Source: Oceanobacter mangrovi (GTDB taxonomy: Bacteria > Pseudomonadota > Gammaproteobacteria > Pseudomonadales > Oceanobacteraceae). Taken from it: a stretch of 64,000 nucleotides of DNA. The stretch is taken from the NCBI RefSeq assembly GCF_019740315.1, contig NZ_JAHXZR010000003.1, positions 372,001-436,000 of the forward strand. Reading direction: 5' to 3'. Every line of letters begins with the position of its first letter. The stretch's first letter is position 1. The position numbers and the translations under genes were made by a program. Positions 27,678 through 36,781 of this stretch are shown here, piece by piece. Below the pieces are notes generated by a model. It was not told the origin of the DNA. It ran no database searches and saw only the letters and a list, made by a program, of their open reading frames with translations.

Positions 27678-27705
27678 AAGCCGGACTGGGGGGACAGTCC
27701 GGCTT
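27678..27705. terminator. hairpin after the AraC-type gene
   Basis: AAGCCGGACTG-N6-CAGTCCGGCTT is a perfect 11-bp stem, 36 bases after the AraC stop and upstream of the convergent flavin oxidase end. No long U-run follows, but its position between convergent genes supports a terminator role. Confidence 0.7.
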
Positions 27706-27805
27706 GGTTGGGTCATTGGTACAGATTTGATTGGATCCTCCCTGTGGTCAGGCGTGGCAGAAAGGCTGCTGTGTTGGGAGGCACATCAGCCGTTGGGTTC
27801 AGCCA

Positions 27806-29554
27806 TCAGATAATGGTTTTCCGGGTACGCAGGTGGTTATCCTTGTCCTCTACGTACTCTTGCTTGATCTGTACCAGCCGCTGATAGCTGCTGTCGAAAT
27901 AAACCTCGGTCGGGATCGATGCATCCTTAAAGCTGATAAAGGCGCCGTAGGTACCCTGAATCTCGGCATCCCGGCAGGCATCAATCCAGTCCATCGCGCG
28001 GTTGGTGTCGACATAGACGTCGTTGTTCTGCTGTTCGATCTTGAGGCGCAGGCTCTCGTTCCACCAGGTTTGGTACTGGATGGTGTATTGGCAGCGGCGA
28101 TAGGGAAAGGCCATCTCAGACAGCTGCTGCTGGTTGCGGTAAAAGTCACCATCGATCGCACCCAGAGTGACGTAGCTGTAGAGGCCACTGGCGCTGTTGT
28201 TTAGTTGCAGCAGCGGCGAGGTAAGGGTCTGTAGCAGTTGCAGATAACCCTGTTCAGCATCGTCACCGTCACCAAGACCGCCAGCAGATACCAGACGGGA
28301 AGTCAGCTTGTGCGGTGCCGGGGCATCGTAATCCGGCACAAACGGGGTTCCGCCAACGGCAGCAAAGGCGATGTGTCCCTGTTCGGCGCTGGCATCAGCG
28401 AGCGAGTTTCTGTCCCAGTTGCCCATCAGGGAATGGTCGTATTTAACGGTTGAGTCAGCGCCCCCGGCCTTGTGAATCTGCACCCGACTGGGTGGGGTGT
28501 TGCTGAACTGGCTGGCAATAAAGGCTTCCAGCGTATTCTGGTCACCGTCCCAGTAGCCGTACATCAGGCTGTTATGAAACAGCTGTTTCAGGTCATAGTC
28601 GCCAGCCGGTGCCGGAATGGCGTTGATCTTCAGATTGGTGCCGAGCAACTGACTGGTCTGGTCAGACTGAATCACGGCTTCCCAGTTTTTCAACAGGGTC
28701 AGCGTGGTGACGTCTTGCTGTGGGGTGCAGTCCGGACCAGCTGAGGTTTTGGCGGGGATATTCCACTCCAGCTCAAAGCGATGAATTTCCGCAGGTAACG
28801 GGAAGGTCTGCATTTTCAGCTCAGTGACAATGCCGTAACTCATACCGCCGCCACCACGCAGCGCCCACAGCAATTCGGGATGTGATTCCTCACTGACTTC
28901 GACCACGGTTCCGTTGCCCAGTACCAGCGTAGCGCCGATCAGGCGTTCGCAGCCCATACCATATTTGCGGGTCCAGGGTCCCCAGCCGCCACCCTGAATA
29001 TAGCCAGCCAAACCAACGGTTGCGCAGGTGCCGTGGGCAATCATGCGATCGTGTTTGGCCAGTAAGGGGGTCAGTTGATAGAAGCGGTAGCCGGCACCAA
29101 TGGTCGCGATGCCGTCGTCGTCGATGTCAAATTTGCGCAGCCCGGTAACGTCAATCAGCACCACGTTATCACCGCTGCATTCGCCAGCATGGTCATGGCC
29201 ACCGGCGCGAATACGGACCGGCAGGTTGAAACGGACAGCGGTGTTATAGGCCAGTACCACCTCGTCGGTGGAGCTGCACATCACAATGGCAAACGGCTGA
29301 TACTGGTAACGGGTGTTAAAAATCAGGGTTTCGGTCTGGTAGTGGGTTAGCCCGGCCAGTCCTGGCAGATTGGATTCGCGGGTATCCAGTGGCGTCAGCA
29401 GTCGTTCGACCGGAAAGCCGTTATCCAGCATATGGTGACGAAACTGACGGGCGTTACGCACAGAGAGGGCATAGGTTGCCAGCACCCCCAGACGTTGCAG
29501 TTCCGGAATCGGATTAGTCGTGGTCGATGAATCCTGGGGGATCTTGTTGGTCAT
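27806..29554 (-). CDS. berberine-bridge-type FAD-dependent oxidase
   Basis: A 582-aa flavoprotein with an FAD_binding_4 (PCMH) domain and a BBE C-terminus. Two covalent-FAD signals are visible: RAGGH with His120 for 8-alpha-histidyl attachment, and GTCATVG with Cys177 for 6-S-cysteinyl attachment, as in bicovalent oligosaccharide oxidases and BBE enzymes. GGGMSYGIVTELKM near residue 235 is also typical. There is no obvious signal peptide. It would oxidise an alcohol, sugar or amine with O2. It is monocistronic and convergent with the AraC gene. Its substrate is not evident. Confidence 0.88.
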   Translation of the reverse strand: MTNKIPQDSSTTTNPIPELQRLGVLATYALSVRNARQFRHHMLDNGFPVERLLTPLDTRESNLPGLAGLTHYQTETLIFNTRYQYQPFAIVMCSSTDEVVLAYNTAVRFNLPVRIRAGGHDHAGECSGDNVVLIDVTGLRKFDIDDDGIATIGAGYRFYQLTPLLAKHDRMIAHGTCATVGLAGYIQGGGWGPWTRKYGMGCERLIGATLVLGNGTVVEVSEESHPELLWALRGGGGMSYGIVTELKMQTFPLPAEIHRFELEWNIPAKTSAGPDCTPQQDVTTLTLLKNWEAVIQSDQTSQLLGTNLKINAIPAPAGDYDLKQLFHNSLMYGYWDGDQNTLEAFIASQFSNTPPSRVQIHKAGGADSTVKYDHSLMGNWDRNSLADASAEQGHIAFAAVGGTPFVPDYDAPAPHKLTSRLVSAGGLGDGDDAEQGYLQLLQTLTSPLLQLNNSASGLYSYVTLGAIDGDFYRNQQQLSEMAFPYRRCQYTIQYQTWWNESLRLKIEQQNNDVYVDTNRAMDWIDACRDAEIQGTYGAFISFKDASIPTEVYFDSSYQRLVQIKQEYVEDKDNHLRTRKTII

Positions 29555-29679
29555 GCTCGTTCCATCGTCATGTCAGCAATTAGTGATGCTTACATTAGTA
29601 TCCGGTCAGTCGGGCGTCAGTATCAGTTTGGTGTCAGATGGCGGGAGTGGTGCGACAGCTCAGGTGTCGGGCGTCGGAA

Positions 29680-29725
29680 GTAGGTTGGGCCACGCCCAAC
29701 ATTTGCTGGGCACGGCCCAGCCTAC
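29680..29725. repeat. 46-bp imperfect palindrome (REP-like)
   Basis: Left arm GTAGGTTGGGCCACGCCCAAC and right arm reading GTAGGCTGGGCCGTGCCCAGC on the other strand, separated by ATTTG. A related GGCCACGC/GCGTGGCC segment occurs near 36747-36773. It lies in the divergent gap 29555-29874, which otherwise holds only promoters. Confidence 0.75.
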
Positions 29726-29874
29726 GCTAATGTTCCTGTCTCCCGTTCAGTGCAAATGATACTGAACTGAACCTGACGACTGATCAGTCAGGCTTTACTG
29801 TGTGGCCATCAATCACGGCACTATCACTCACGGTCATTACCACTCAGGGTCTGGACCAGTCAGGAGGACAAGTT

Positions 29875-30327
29875 ATGGGAACAAGGGATATGCAGACTGC
29901 TGGTGTTTTTCTGGCTCGTTATCGAATTGGCAACCAACGCCCTGGCAGCAAGGCGTTTGAACTGAACGTGCTGGTGGGCACTGCTGCCAAGACCATTGCC
30001 GGTCAGGGGCGGGTGTCGCAGGATGGTGATAGTGCGGTGAATATCCAGTCGATGATTGCCGGTGAATACCAGTATCAATATGGCATCAAGACCTGCCATA
30101 TCATGCTGGAGCTGAAGGGTAATCATCCGTTTCCAGGCGTCCCCCCGGTCGGGTTGGATATGCAGAATATCAGCGCTTCCATCCTGCTGAACGAGGGCTG
30201 GAAAACCGGTATCGCCAGCTACCGCTACAAGGAAAAGGACGGTAACTGGGTTGATGTTGAAAGCCAGCCAGTGCAGCTGCTGGAGGTAAAACAGGATGCC
30301 CGGTTTCAGCAGCAGGCTGCCGGTTGA
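29875..30327 (+). CDS. hypothetical protein, DUF1842-like
   Basis: A 150-aa protein with the pattern AGVFLARYRIGNQRPGSKAF, then ELNVLVGTAAKTIAGQGRV, SMIAGEYQYQYGIKTCHIMLE. This resembles the beta-rich DUF1842 family; I am not certain of the match. No signal peptide or membrane segment is seen. The ATG at 29875 has AGGAGGACAAGTT before it. An in-frame ATG at 29800 has no ribosome site. It converges with the large STAND regulator, ending 22 bases from that gene's end. Function unknown. Confidence 0.65.
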   Translation: MGTRDMQTAGVFLARYRIGNQRPGSKAFELNVLVGTAAKTIAGQGRVSQDGDSAVNIQSMIAGEYQYQYGIKTCHIMLELKGNHPFPGVPPVGLDMQNISASILLNEGWKTGIASYRYKEKDGNWVDVESQPVQLLEVKQDARFQQQAAG

Positions 30328-30349
30328 GCCGCCGAACAGCTAGCCGTTT

Positions 30350-33300
30350 TCAGTTTTCTTGCAACAACTGTTGCAGCTCCGTCAGGTCGATCTGAGCCTG
30401 ATTGATATGACAGCTGGTGGCTTTCTGATTAAAGCGCAACAGCTCGGCCACCGATGTTTGTTGGTTGGCTTGCGGGTTCAGCAACCCCAGTAGCAGATCC
30501 GCCCGTTCGATGTGAAATTCGCTCCAGGGGTTGGGTTCAGCCCGGGTGAAGTCGGCCAGACCAGTCCGGTAGCGTTGCAGTAAAAGCGGGTCCCGTTGCT
30601 GCCAGGCGACCTGAATACCTTGCTGGTAGAAACGCAGATAGTTGTGGCCAACGCAGGCAGATTGCAGCCACAGCTCGCCTTCCGCCAGGGCTGCCCGTAT
30701 CTGTTCCGGTTGCTGGCTGACCAGCGCTCGGGTAGCGCATAACCAGGGGCCAATAAAACTTTGCATACGGTATTCACGCACCAGTTCCAGACCTTGCTGG
30801 ATGCAGGCTTCGGCACCGCTGTGGTCGCCCTTGTAGTGCAGCAAACGGGCTTTGGATTCCAGCATAAAGGCGATAAAACGACTGGCCTTGAGCTGCTCGG
30901 ATAGCTGTAAGGCGGTGTTGATTTCGTTTTCTGCCTGCACCAGCGCATTGCTGTCGAGAAAGATCCAGCCAGCGGTTAACCGCGAAACAATTTCCGCCCG
31001 TCGGTTAGCGGTCAGGTAGGCCTGGTTGGAAGCCTGCTGGGCTTGCTGCAACGCCGGAATTGACGCCAGCTGATAAATCATCACAGTCGCCAGCATGTAA
31101 CGGTTGGTGGTTTCGACATTGAGCAGGCTTTGCTGCTCGCAAATCTGCAAACACTCCTGCAAATACTGATAACCCGTGGTCATCTTGCCCTGGGCATAGG
31201 AACAGTCGCCAAGACCACCGAGAGATTTGGCGATGGTGGCCTGGCTGCCGGACTGTTTGCTGTAGGCCAGCGCCTGCTGGTGTTCGCGTTCACAGGCATC
31301 CATCTGGCCGGTAGGGAACAGCATGTTGCCGCGCATCGAATGAATTTCCGCCAGCTGTACATATTGCTGGTGCTGTTCCGACAGGGTCTGGGCCTGATCC
31401 AGCAATGCCATGGCCTTGTCGTTGTTGTCGGTGAGTCGGTAGGGCTTGACCAGATCGAGGTAATAACGGCTGTGTTCCTGCTCTGATCCTGACGTGCTCT
31501 GGGCCTGTTCGAGGGCTTTTTCAAGCGACGTTATGCTGTCTTCCATGCGTCCCATGGTGTACAGGCAGTTGCCCTGAAAGTTGAGCGCAAAGGCCAGCTG
31601 TGCTGGTGGCGCGATGGCGATGGCTTCTTCGATCAGCCGCAGGGCTTTTTCAAACTGGAAGTTATCAAGGTAATGGCGTGCTGTGGTGACCAGTACGTCG
31701 AAGGCGTCCTGGCTTTGGGCCTGCCTGATGTGCAGGGCGTACTGATACTTATCGCGTGGTTCGTACCAGCTGGCGCAGAGTTTGTTTACCTCAACCAGCT
31801 CTCCATCGGTCAGTTGCTTGTAGACCGCGCCGCAGATGAGATCGTGGTGAAACATGTACTGCTGGCCGATGTCCTTGATCAGGCCTTTGGCTAACAGCCG
31901 TTCTGGCGTATAGCCCGGGTTGTTCACCACAAACCTCAGTTGTTCGAGGCCAAATACCTGACCGAATACCGAGGCCGATTTCACCGCTTCAAGGTCGAGT
32001 GGCTCCAGCTGCTTGAGTTGGGCGATCACCAGATGCTCAAGCGATTCCGGAATATCGCTGCCGAGGTTGGCGCACAGCAGGGTCTGGCGCAGGAACAGCG
32101 GATGGCCCTGGGCCAGTTCAACACAATGGCGAATCAACTCGCTTTGTTGCGGTGCCATATGTTCCGCCAGTTCCCAGGCTTCGGCACTGGAAAGGGCGTC
32201 CAGCTCAATCAGTTCGACATGGTCAAACCAGCTCTGGCGCACTGCCAGCCGGTTTTGCTGACGGAACGTCAGCAGCAGTAACAGGTTGGTCTGGCTGCTC
32301 TGCTGTAGCAGGGCTTTTAACACCGTCATCAGGGCATCGTCGGCCCAGTGAATATCTTCAACCGCAATAATGGCTGCAGGCAGCTGACGACGGGCGTTGA
32401 GCAGCAGTTCAACGCTGCTGACAATGGCTTGCTGCAGCGAATTGAAGTCGATCAGGTCGAGCAGCTGTTTTTCCGAGTCGGTCAGGCCAAGACCCATCAG
32501 CCAGTAGATAAACAGGTGATGGGAAGAGGGAATTTCGGACAGTGCAATACGGCCGCGAATCAGCTCGTCGGATTCGTCCTTGTCGAAGCCAAACAGCGCC
32601 CGGCTCAGAATCGTCAGCGGCGAGCGGCTGTCGACCACCCCGTGATTGAGCAGTTGTACCTGGGTGAGCGGGCAGCCTGTGGTCGCGGCGTATTCCAGTG
32701 CTTCCTGTAACAACCGGGTTTTACCAATACCGGCCATGCCGGACAGGCAATAACCACGGCCCTGGCCACTGTGTTGCAGCCGGTTGATGCCTTCGCGCAA
32801 GGCTGCCAGTTCTTCCTGACGGCCAACAAAGCGGTCGCTGTCGTGTGAATGAGTGGACACCAGATACCAATAACAGAACTGCGGGTCTGCCGGGTCTACC
32901 ACGGCTTCTGGAGTCATGCGGTTAGACGATACAAAACACGGGCAGGCAATGATCTGGCCCCAGGGTACCCGCTGCAGAATGGTTTGCATGCGCTCGCTGA
33001 CGGGCAACAGGCTGACTTCCGTGTTGTTCGCCGGTAGTGGCTGGCTGCTGTGCTCCAGCGTTGTGGCTTCAACGAACATCCGAACGGAGTCCTGAAAGCG
33101 CTGTTGCAGGCTGGCACACAGCTGGCTGATACGTTCGAACACGTATTCGTCGTTGTTATCCACACTCCAGCCCAGCACCAGTTGCTGATGTTGCTGGCCA
33201 AAGTGGCTGTGGCTGCCATCAAGCAGGGTCGCCAGCTGATCAAATACGGCTGGTTCCGGGCTTTCCAACACCAGCGTCAGCAAGGAGCGTTCGTAGAAAG

Positions 33301-33580
33301 GCAGACTGGCCAGCGTTGCATGGGTTTGTGCATCGACATCGCCGTTATCATCGGTCAGTAACAGCTGTTCGATAGCGATACCGTAAAACTCGGCCAGATT
33401 GGTGGCGGTGCGATAGAGCACGTTCATACCGGATTCGGCGCGCTTGATGGAAGAGACGGAGACCAGAAAGCCTTGTTCCTGGCACAGTTCGGCGAGTTTT
33501 TCCTGGCTCAGACCGATGCGTTTACGCTGCTCCTTCAATACCGCAACGTTCAGGGGGATGCGTCCGTCCTTACTGCTCAT
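30350..33580 (-). CDS. XRE-type HTH, STAND ATPase and TPR regulator
   Basis: A 1076-aa signal-transduction protein. Residues about 10-70 form an XRE helix-turn-helix (LKEQRKRIGLSQEKLAELC, VSSIKRAESGMNV). Residues about 250-560 form an AAA_16/STAND ATPase with Walker A GMAGIGKT (281-288) and Walker B AIIAVEDIHWAD. The remainder, roughly 640-1000, is built of tetratricopeptide-like helical pairs such as AFALNFQGNCLYTMGRMEDS. The order HTH, ATPase, TPR is like MalT/AfsR regulators but with the DNA-binding domain N-terminal. It may sense a ligand through the TPR part. Its targets are unknown. The start ATG has no rival. Confidence 0.85.
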   Translation of the reverse strand: MSSKDGRIPLNVAVLKEQRKRIGLSQEKLAELCQEQGFLVSVSSIKRAESGMNVLYRTATNLAEFYGIAIEQLLLTDDNGDVDAQTHATLASLPFYERSLLTLVLESPEPAVFDQLATLLDGSHSHFGQQHQQLVLGWSVDNNDEYVFERISQLCASLQQRFQDSVRMFVEATTLEHSSQPLPANNTEVSLLPVSERMQTILQRVPWGQIIACPCFVSSNRMTPEAVVDPADPQFCYWYLVSTHSHDSDRFVGRQEELAALREGINRLQHSGQGRGYCLSGMAGIGKTRLLQEALEYAATTGCPLTQVQLLNHGVVDSRSPLTILSRALFGFDKDESDELIRGRIALSEIPSSHHLFIYWLMGLGLTDSEKQLLDLIDFNSLQQAIVSSVELLLNARRQLPAAIIAVEDIHWADDALMTVLKALLQQSSQTNLLLLLTFRQQNRLAVRQSWFDHVELIELDALSSAEAWELAEHMAPQQSELIRHCVELAQGHPLFLRQTLLCANLGSDIPESLEHLVIAQLKQLEPLDLEAVKSASVFGQVFGLEQLRFVVNNPGYTPERLLAKGLIKDIGQQYMFHHDLICGAVYKQLTDGELVEVNKLCASWYEPRDKYQYALHIRQAQSQDAFDVLVTTARHYLDNFQFEKALRLIEEAIAIAPPAQLAFALNFQGNCLYTMGRMEDSITSLEKALEQAQSTSGSEQEHSRYYLDLVKPYRLTDNNDKAMALLDQAQTLSEQHQQYVQLAEIHSMRGNMLFPTGQMDACEREHQQALAYSKQSGSQATIAKSLGGLGDCSYAQGKMTTGYQYLQECLQICEQQSLLNVETTNRYMLATVMIYQLASIPALQQAQQASNQAYLTANRRAEIVSRLTAGWIFLDSNALVQAENEINTALQLSEQLKASRFIAFMLESKARLLHYKGDHSGAEACIQQGLELVREYRMQSFIGPWLCATRALVSQQPEQIRAALAEGELWLQSACVGHNYLRFYQQGIQVAWQQRDPLLLQRYRTGLADFTRAEPNPWSEFHIERADLLLGLLNPQANQQTSVAELLRFNQKATSCHINQAQIDLTELQQLLQEN

Positions 33581-33859
33581 GCGTGTTCCGTCCTCTGGAT
33601 TGACCGATCTGGTGGGCCACTGGCTGTGTTAAGTGTGACATCAGTCACAAGTATGAGAGATTACCCGCGATCACCGGGGTGGCGCCAGAGGCGTTAAAGG
33701 CAGATTGCTAATATAGCTGTCAGTTATTGTAAAGGCTTGATTCTGATCCATAGGTTGACGGCGCATCTTGCTCATTCCGGCCAGTCAGTAGTCGTTGCCC
33801 AAGCAACCCTGTAGTCTGAACAGACTCACCTCAGCAGGTTAACTCCGCCGGATTTATTC

Positions 33860-34345
33860 ATGACCAGTGTCGCTATTTTTGTCGATGTGCAGAACGTCTA
33901 TTACACCACTCGCAGCGCCTTTCGGCGTAACTTCGACTACAACCGCTTCTGGGCCCGGGCAACGGCAGGCCGCGAGGTCGTCAAGGCGATTGCCTATGCG
34001 ACGGATCGAGGTGATACCAAACAACGGGAATTCCAGAATATCCTGCGGGCGATTGGTTTTGAGGTAAAACTGAAACCCTTTATCCAGCGCTCGGACGGTT
34101 CTGCCAAGGGCGACTGGGATGTGGGTATTACCATTGATGCGCTGGAATATGGTGCCGCAGCGGATGTGGTGGTGCTGGTATCCGGTGATGGCGATTTTGA
34201 CTTGCTGGTGAAAAAATTGCGCCAGGGGATTGCTGGCCAGGAAGGCAAACGGGTTGAAGTTTACGGCGTGGAAAAACTGACGGCAGCCTCGCTGGTGGCT
34301 GCCGCCAGTGAATATGTTCCGATTGAAGGTGAGCTGCTGCTGTAA
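33860..34345 (+). CDS. NYN-domain (LabA/DUF88) protein
   Basis: A 161-aa NYN-domain protein of the LabA/DUF88 family, a PIN-like nuclease fold. Acidic active-site positions are visible in VAIFVDVQNVYY near the N-terminus, in GDWDVGITIDALE and in VVLVSGDGDFDLLV. These Asp residues would bind a metal ion for RNA cleavage. The C-terminus ends KLTAASLVAAASEYVPIE, which is typical of LabA. It is monocistronic and convergent with a DUF3237 gene. The biological target is unknown. The gap 33581-33859 upstream shows nothing specific. Confidence 0.88.
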   Translation: MTSVAIFVDVQNVYYTTRSAFRRNFDYNRFWARATAGREVVKAIAYATDRGDTKQREFQNILRAIGFEVKLKPFIQRSDGSAKGDWDVGITIDALEYGAAADVVVLVSGDGDFDLLVKKLRQGIAGQEGKRVEVYGVEKLTAASLVAAASEYVPIEGELLL

Positions 34346-34354
34346 ACGGCTCAA

Positions 34355-34379
34355 CAGACCGGTGAAGCGGTCCGGTCTG
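34355..34379. terminator. terminator between NYN and DUF3237 genes
   Basis: CAGACCGG-N9-CCGGTCTG, a perfect 8-bp stem ten bases after the NYN stop, between two convergent genes. No U-run is present. Confidence 0.6.
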
Positions 34380-34426
34380 CTGCACCAGAGTCAGGCCGTC
34401 CAGCAAGCAGGGGATGTTGGCGGGTT

Positions 34427-34885
34427 TCACAATACTTCGTAAAAGGTCAGCTCCACACTGTCCGGGTGACGAACTCCGGTACCGACAAAGATGCGCTCGC
34501 TAACCCACTGGAAACGTTCGGCAGCACTCTCCATCCGCGGGGTGCAGCGGAAATAAATCAGCGCCGGATCAACCACTTCTCCGGCTACCAGTTTGGCGGT
34601 GATTTCCGGCTCCGCCACCCGGACCGCACGGTTCTCGATGAAAATCCGCTCTCCGGACGTACTTTCCAATATATAACGGGCGTCCAGTGCAGCCATCCTT
34701 GGTGTCATTACCAGCTGAAAATCAGCACCACCTGGCAGTACCTTACCGCTCCAGCCATCGCCTTCGACAGTGCCACCGGTAATCGGAATCACCCGGCGCA
34801 GGCCCTGGCTGATCTGACCAATCTCCTGCGGCCCATCGACCGTCACCTTCAGACGGGCGAAGAAACGGAGTTGAGGTTGCTGCAT
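34427..34885 (-). CDS. DUF3237 protein (copy 2)
   Basis: A 152-aa DUF3237 protein with the same plan as the gene at 18481: FFARLKVTVDGPQEIG, VIPITGGTVEGDGWSGKVLP, DARYILESTSGERIFIENR and a C-terminal SERIFVGTGVRHPDSVELTF. The two copies are clearly diverged, so this is an old duplication or independent gain. The start at 34885 has AAGGAG before it; an in-frame start at 34981 would add an unconserved N-terminus. No neighbour suggests a function. Confidence 0.85.
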   Translation of the reverse strand: MQQPQLRFFARLKVTVDGPQEIGQISQGLRRVIPITGGTVEGDGWSGKVLPGGADFQLVMTPRMAALDARYILESTSGERIFIENRAVRVAEPEITAKLVAGEVVDPALIYFRCTPRMESAAERFQWVSERIFVGTGVRHPDSVELTFYEVL

Positions 34886-35016
34886 AAAAATCTCCTTAGG
34901 CACCGTCTGGGCCCAATGGCTCTGGTGGTGTGATGGTTTCAGGCACGCTGCGCCCGGGTGTATTCCACAGGCTCTGAACAAGGTGTTGCAAATGAAGCTT
35001 TATATAGTTCTGTATC

Positions 35017-35037
35017 GATCGTTAGATCTTAACGATC
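35017..35037. promoter_or_regulatory. inverted repeat upstream of DUF3237 copy 2
   Basis: GATCGTTA-GATCT-TAACGATC, a perfect 8-bp inverted repeat about 130 bases upstream of the DUF3237 start. It could be a repressor operator. Nothing else is recognised in the 600-base gap 34886-35487. Confidence 0.4.
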
Positions 35038-35465
35038 TCTACTTTGTAGAAAAGCCAGTTGTGAAATGTTGTTGGCCGGATAATCCAGAGGGATCTGACC
35101 AGTGTCAGGTTCCATCCAGAAAACGCCAGCAGACTATGAACATACAGGACTGCTGGCTGACAAAACCGGGTTTTTAATAACGACAGGGGGATCAGGGGGG
35201 GAGATCGGCATGTTTTGCGGCAAATATCATCCATTTGCGCAGGGCCTTCGCAGATTGCTGAATGTGAGGGCGTGGAAGAACTGATGGCAATTGGCAGCAG
35301 CTAATAGCCCATCCGGTAATAGAACAATTTTCGTGGAGTAGAGGTTAACTGTTTGGCCGATTATCTGTACTGACCGACGAATGTCGGGGTTTTCGCAGCC
35401 AGCCGGAGAATTACCGGCCGCGAACCCCCTAACACTTGTTTGAGCCGGTACCTGGCCCAATGTTC

Positions 35466-35480
35466 GCCTGTTTTGCAGGC
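35466..35480 (-). terminator. short hairpin after the Tsx-like gene
   Basis: GCCTG-loop-CAGGC, directly after the stop codon of the Tsx-like gene on the minus strand. It is short and has no U-run, so it is weak evidence for a terminator. Confidence 0.35.
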
Positions 35481-35487
35481 AACCGAA

Positions 35488-36216
35488 TTACATATGTACC
35501 TTGATCAGCGCGCTGACAGTGTCTTCGTCGAATTCACTGTTGTACTTGTTGTGCCAGGAGCTGATTTCGACGCCTACCTTGAACTTGTTGTCGTAACCAA
35601 TCAGGGAAGCAATATCGTAGGTCAGCTGTGGGTTGAAGTTGAAGCTGGACTTGTGGTCGTCGCTGCCAGTGGAGTAGTCGATGTAACCTTCCAAAGCGAC
35701 GTTACCCCAGTTGGCACCGTAGGTCAGGGTCAGCTGGTTGTCGTCGTTAACATCGTTGTCGTTCTTGGCACGGTACACGGTGGCGCTGGCGTAGTTCATA
35801 CCAGGAATCGCCAGGTCGGCACCGATACCGAACAGGTAGTTGTCCTGGCTGAAACCGCTGGAGTTGGAGCCGGATTCAACAGTGAAAGCCAGGTTGATGT
35901 TCTTGATGATGCTGTTATCAAACTTGGTCAGGAAGAACTTTGGCGAGAATTCGCTGTAACTGGCAGTGAAGTTATCGTCGCCCTGATCGCGGTCCATGAA
36001 GAAGAACAGACCACCCCAGCTGTAACCGGATACGTGCTCAACCGTGTAGGTAGTCAGGCCATGGTCGTCGTTATTCTGCGGCCAGTCTTCGGATTCGATT
36101 TTGAAATCACCACCCATCAGTACAGAAATGCTGTTGTCAGCAAAATAACGCTCAGCGTGAGCGGCAGGGACGATAGCGGCAGCAGCAACGGCCAGGGCCA
36201 GAATCTGTTTTTTCAT
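35488..36216 (-). CDS. Tsx/OmpK-like outer-membrane channel
   Basis: A 242-aa outer-membrane protein of the Tsx/OmpK-like nucleoside-specific channel family. It has a signal peptide (KKQILALAVAAAAIVPAAHA) and alternating beta strands with aromatic girdles, e.g. TTYTVEHVSGYSWGGLFFFM, FSPKFFLTKF and a C-terminal SALIKVHM strand. It would allow nucleosides or nucleobases across the outer membrane. The ATG at 36216 has AGAGAGAAGC before it; an in-frame GTG at 36234 is less likely. It lies next to gpt, and both have a TGACC-N4-GGTCA site upstream, which supports a purine salvage role. Confidence 0.8.
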   Translation of the reverse strand: MKKQILALAVAAAAIVPAAHAERYFADNSISVLMGGDFKIESEDWPQNNDDHGLTTYTVEHVSGYSWGGLFFFMDRDQGDDNFTASYSEFSPKFFLTKFDNSIIKNINLAFTVESGSNSSGFSQDNYLFGIGADLAIPGMNYASATVYRAKNDNDVNDDNQLTLTYGANWGNVALEGYIDYSTGSDDHKSSFNFNPQLTYDIASLIGYDNKFKVGVEISSWHNKYNSEFDEDTVSALIKVHM

Positions 36217-36312
36217 GCTTCTCTCTCTATTCACAGGATTAACGTTCGGTAAATCACTCTGCGGACGGCGGTTGTTATTGAGCCGATCCAGCCAATGTCA
36301 TGGTCATAAACC

Positions 36313-36326
36313 TGACCGTTTGGACA
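36313..36326. promoter_or_regulatory. RutR-like operator candidate (Tsx promoter)
   Basis: TGACCGTTTGGACA, matching TGACC-N4-GGTCA with one mismatch, 97 bases upstream of the Tsx-like start. It is one of three such sites in this region (see also 36471 and 37318). Confidence 0.5.
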
Positions 36327-36470
36327 GTGAACCTGAAATAGCAATTTCCTGACCAACTGGGCAGGTGTTGTGAAAAAAGTTACTGATACCCCGGAATTCG
36401 CGGGTTTTCGCATGCCAGCCAGCGTTTGAAGTTTGAACGTCTGTAAAAAAATGCCTGTGGATAGTGCACT

Positions 36471-36484
36471 TGACCAAACGGTCA
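36471..36484. promoter_or_regulatory. RutR-like operator candidate
   Basis: TGACCAAACGGTCA, a perfect TGACC-N4-GGTCA inverted repeat in the Tsx-gpt intergenic region, about 255 bases before the Tsx-like start. It could control Tsx with the 36313 site. Confidence 0.5.
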
Positions 36485-36550
36485 GCACAGAATTGGCGCA
36501 AATAGCGCAACTGAGAGTTTCGAAGCCGGCAGGCGTGCCCATGCACCGTT

Positions 36551-36583
36551 GGGAGCGTAGGAGGGAATTTATTCCCGAAATCA
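36551..36583. repeat. short dispersed repeat (copy 1)
   Basis: A unit that contains GCGTAGGAGGGAATTTATTC and then CCGAAATCA occurs here and again at 36715-36747, with an internal GGGAATttATTCCC palindrome. It is one of several REP-like families near gene ends in this window. Confidence 0.75.
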
Positions 36584-36589
36584 GCGTAC

Positions 36590-36646
36590 GTAGGTTGGAT
36601 AAACGAGCGTAGCGAGAGCCATCCAACGACGGCTTGCCGGATGGCG
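36590..36646. repeat. GTAGG(T/C)YGGATAA dispersed repeat
   Basis: GTAGGTTGGATAAACGAGCG followed by TAGCGAGAGCCATCCAAC. It shares its consensus with sites at 39402, 53486 and 61512, all outside genes. The TTGGAT/ATCCAA arms pair as a stem. Confidence 0.75.
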
Positions 36647-36714
36647 GCCACTTCGTGGTCTTATCTGACCTGCATGGACATTAAAGCAGAATGGGCTGCG
36701 CCCATTACATGGTT

Positions 36715-36747
36715 GGAAGCGTAGGAGGGAATTTATTCCCGAAATCA
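36715..36747. repeat. short dispersed repeat (copy 2)
   Basis: Second copy of the unit at 36551-36583, differing in one base (GGAAGCGTAGG against GGAGCGTAGG). It lies directly downstream of gpt on the minus strand. Confidence 0.75.
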
Positions 36748-36781
36748 GGCCGAGCCACAGCGTGGCCCAGCCGCCAGGATC

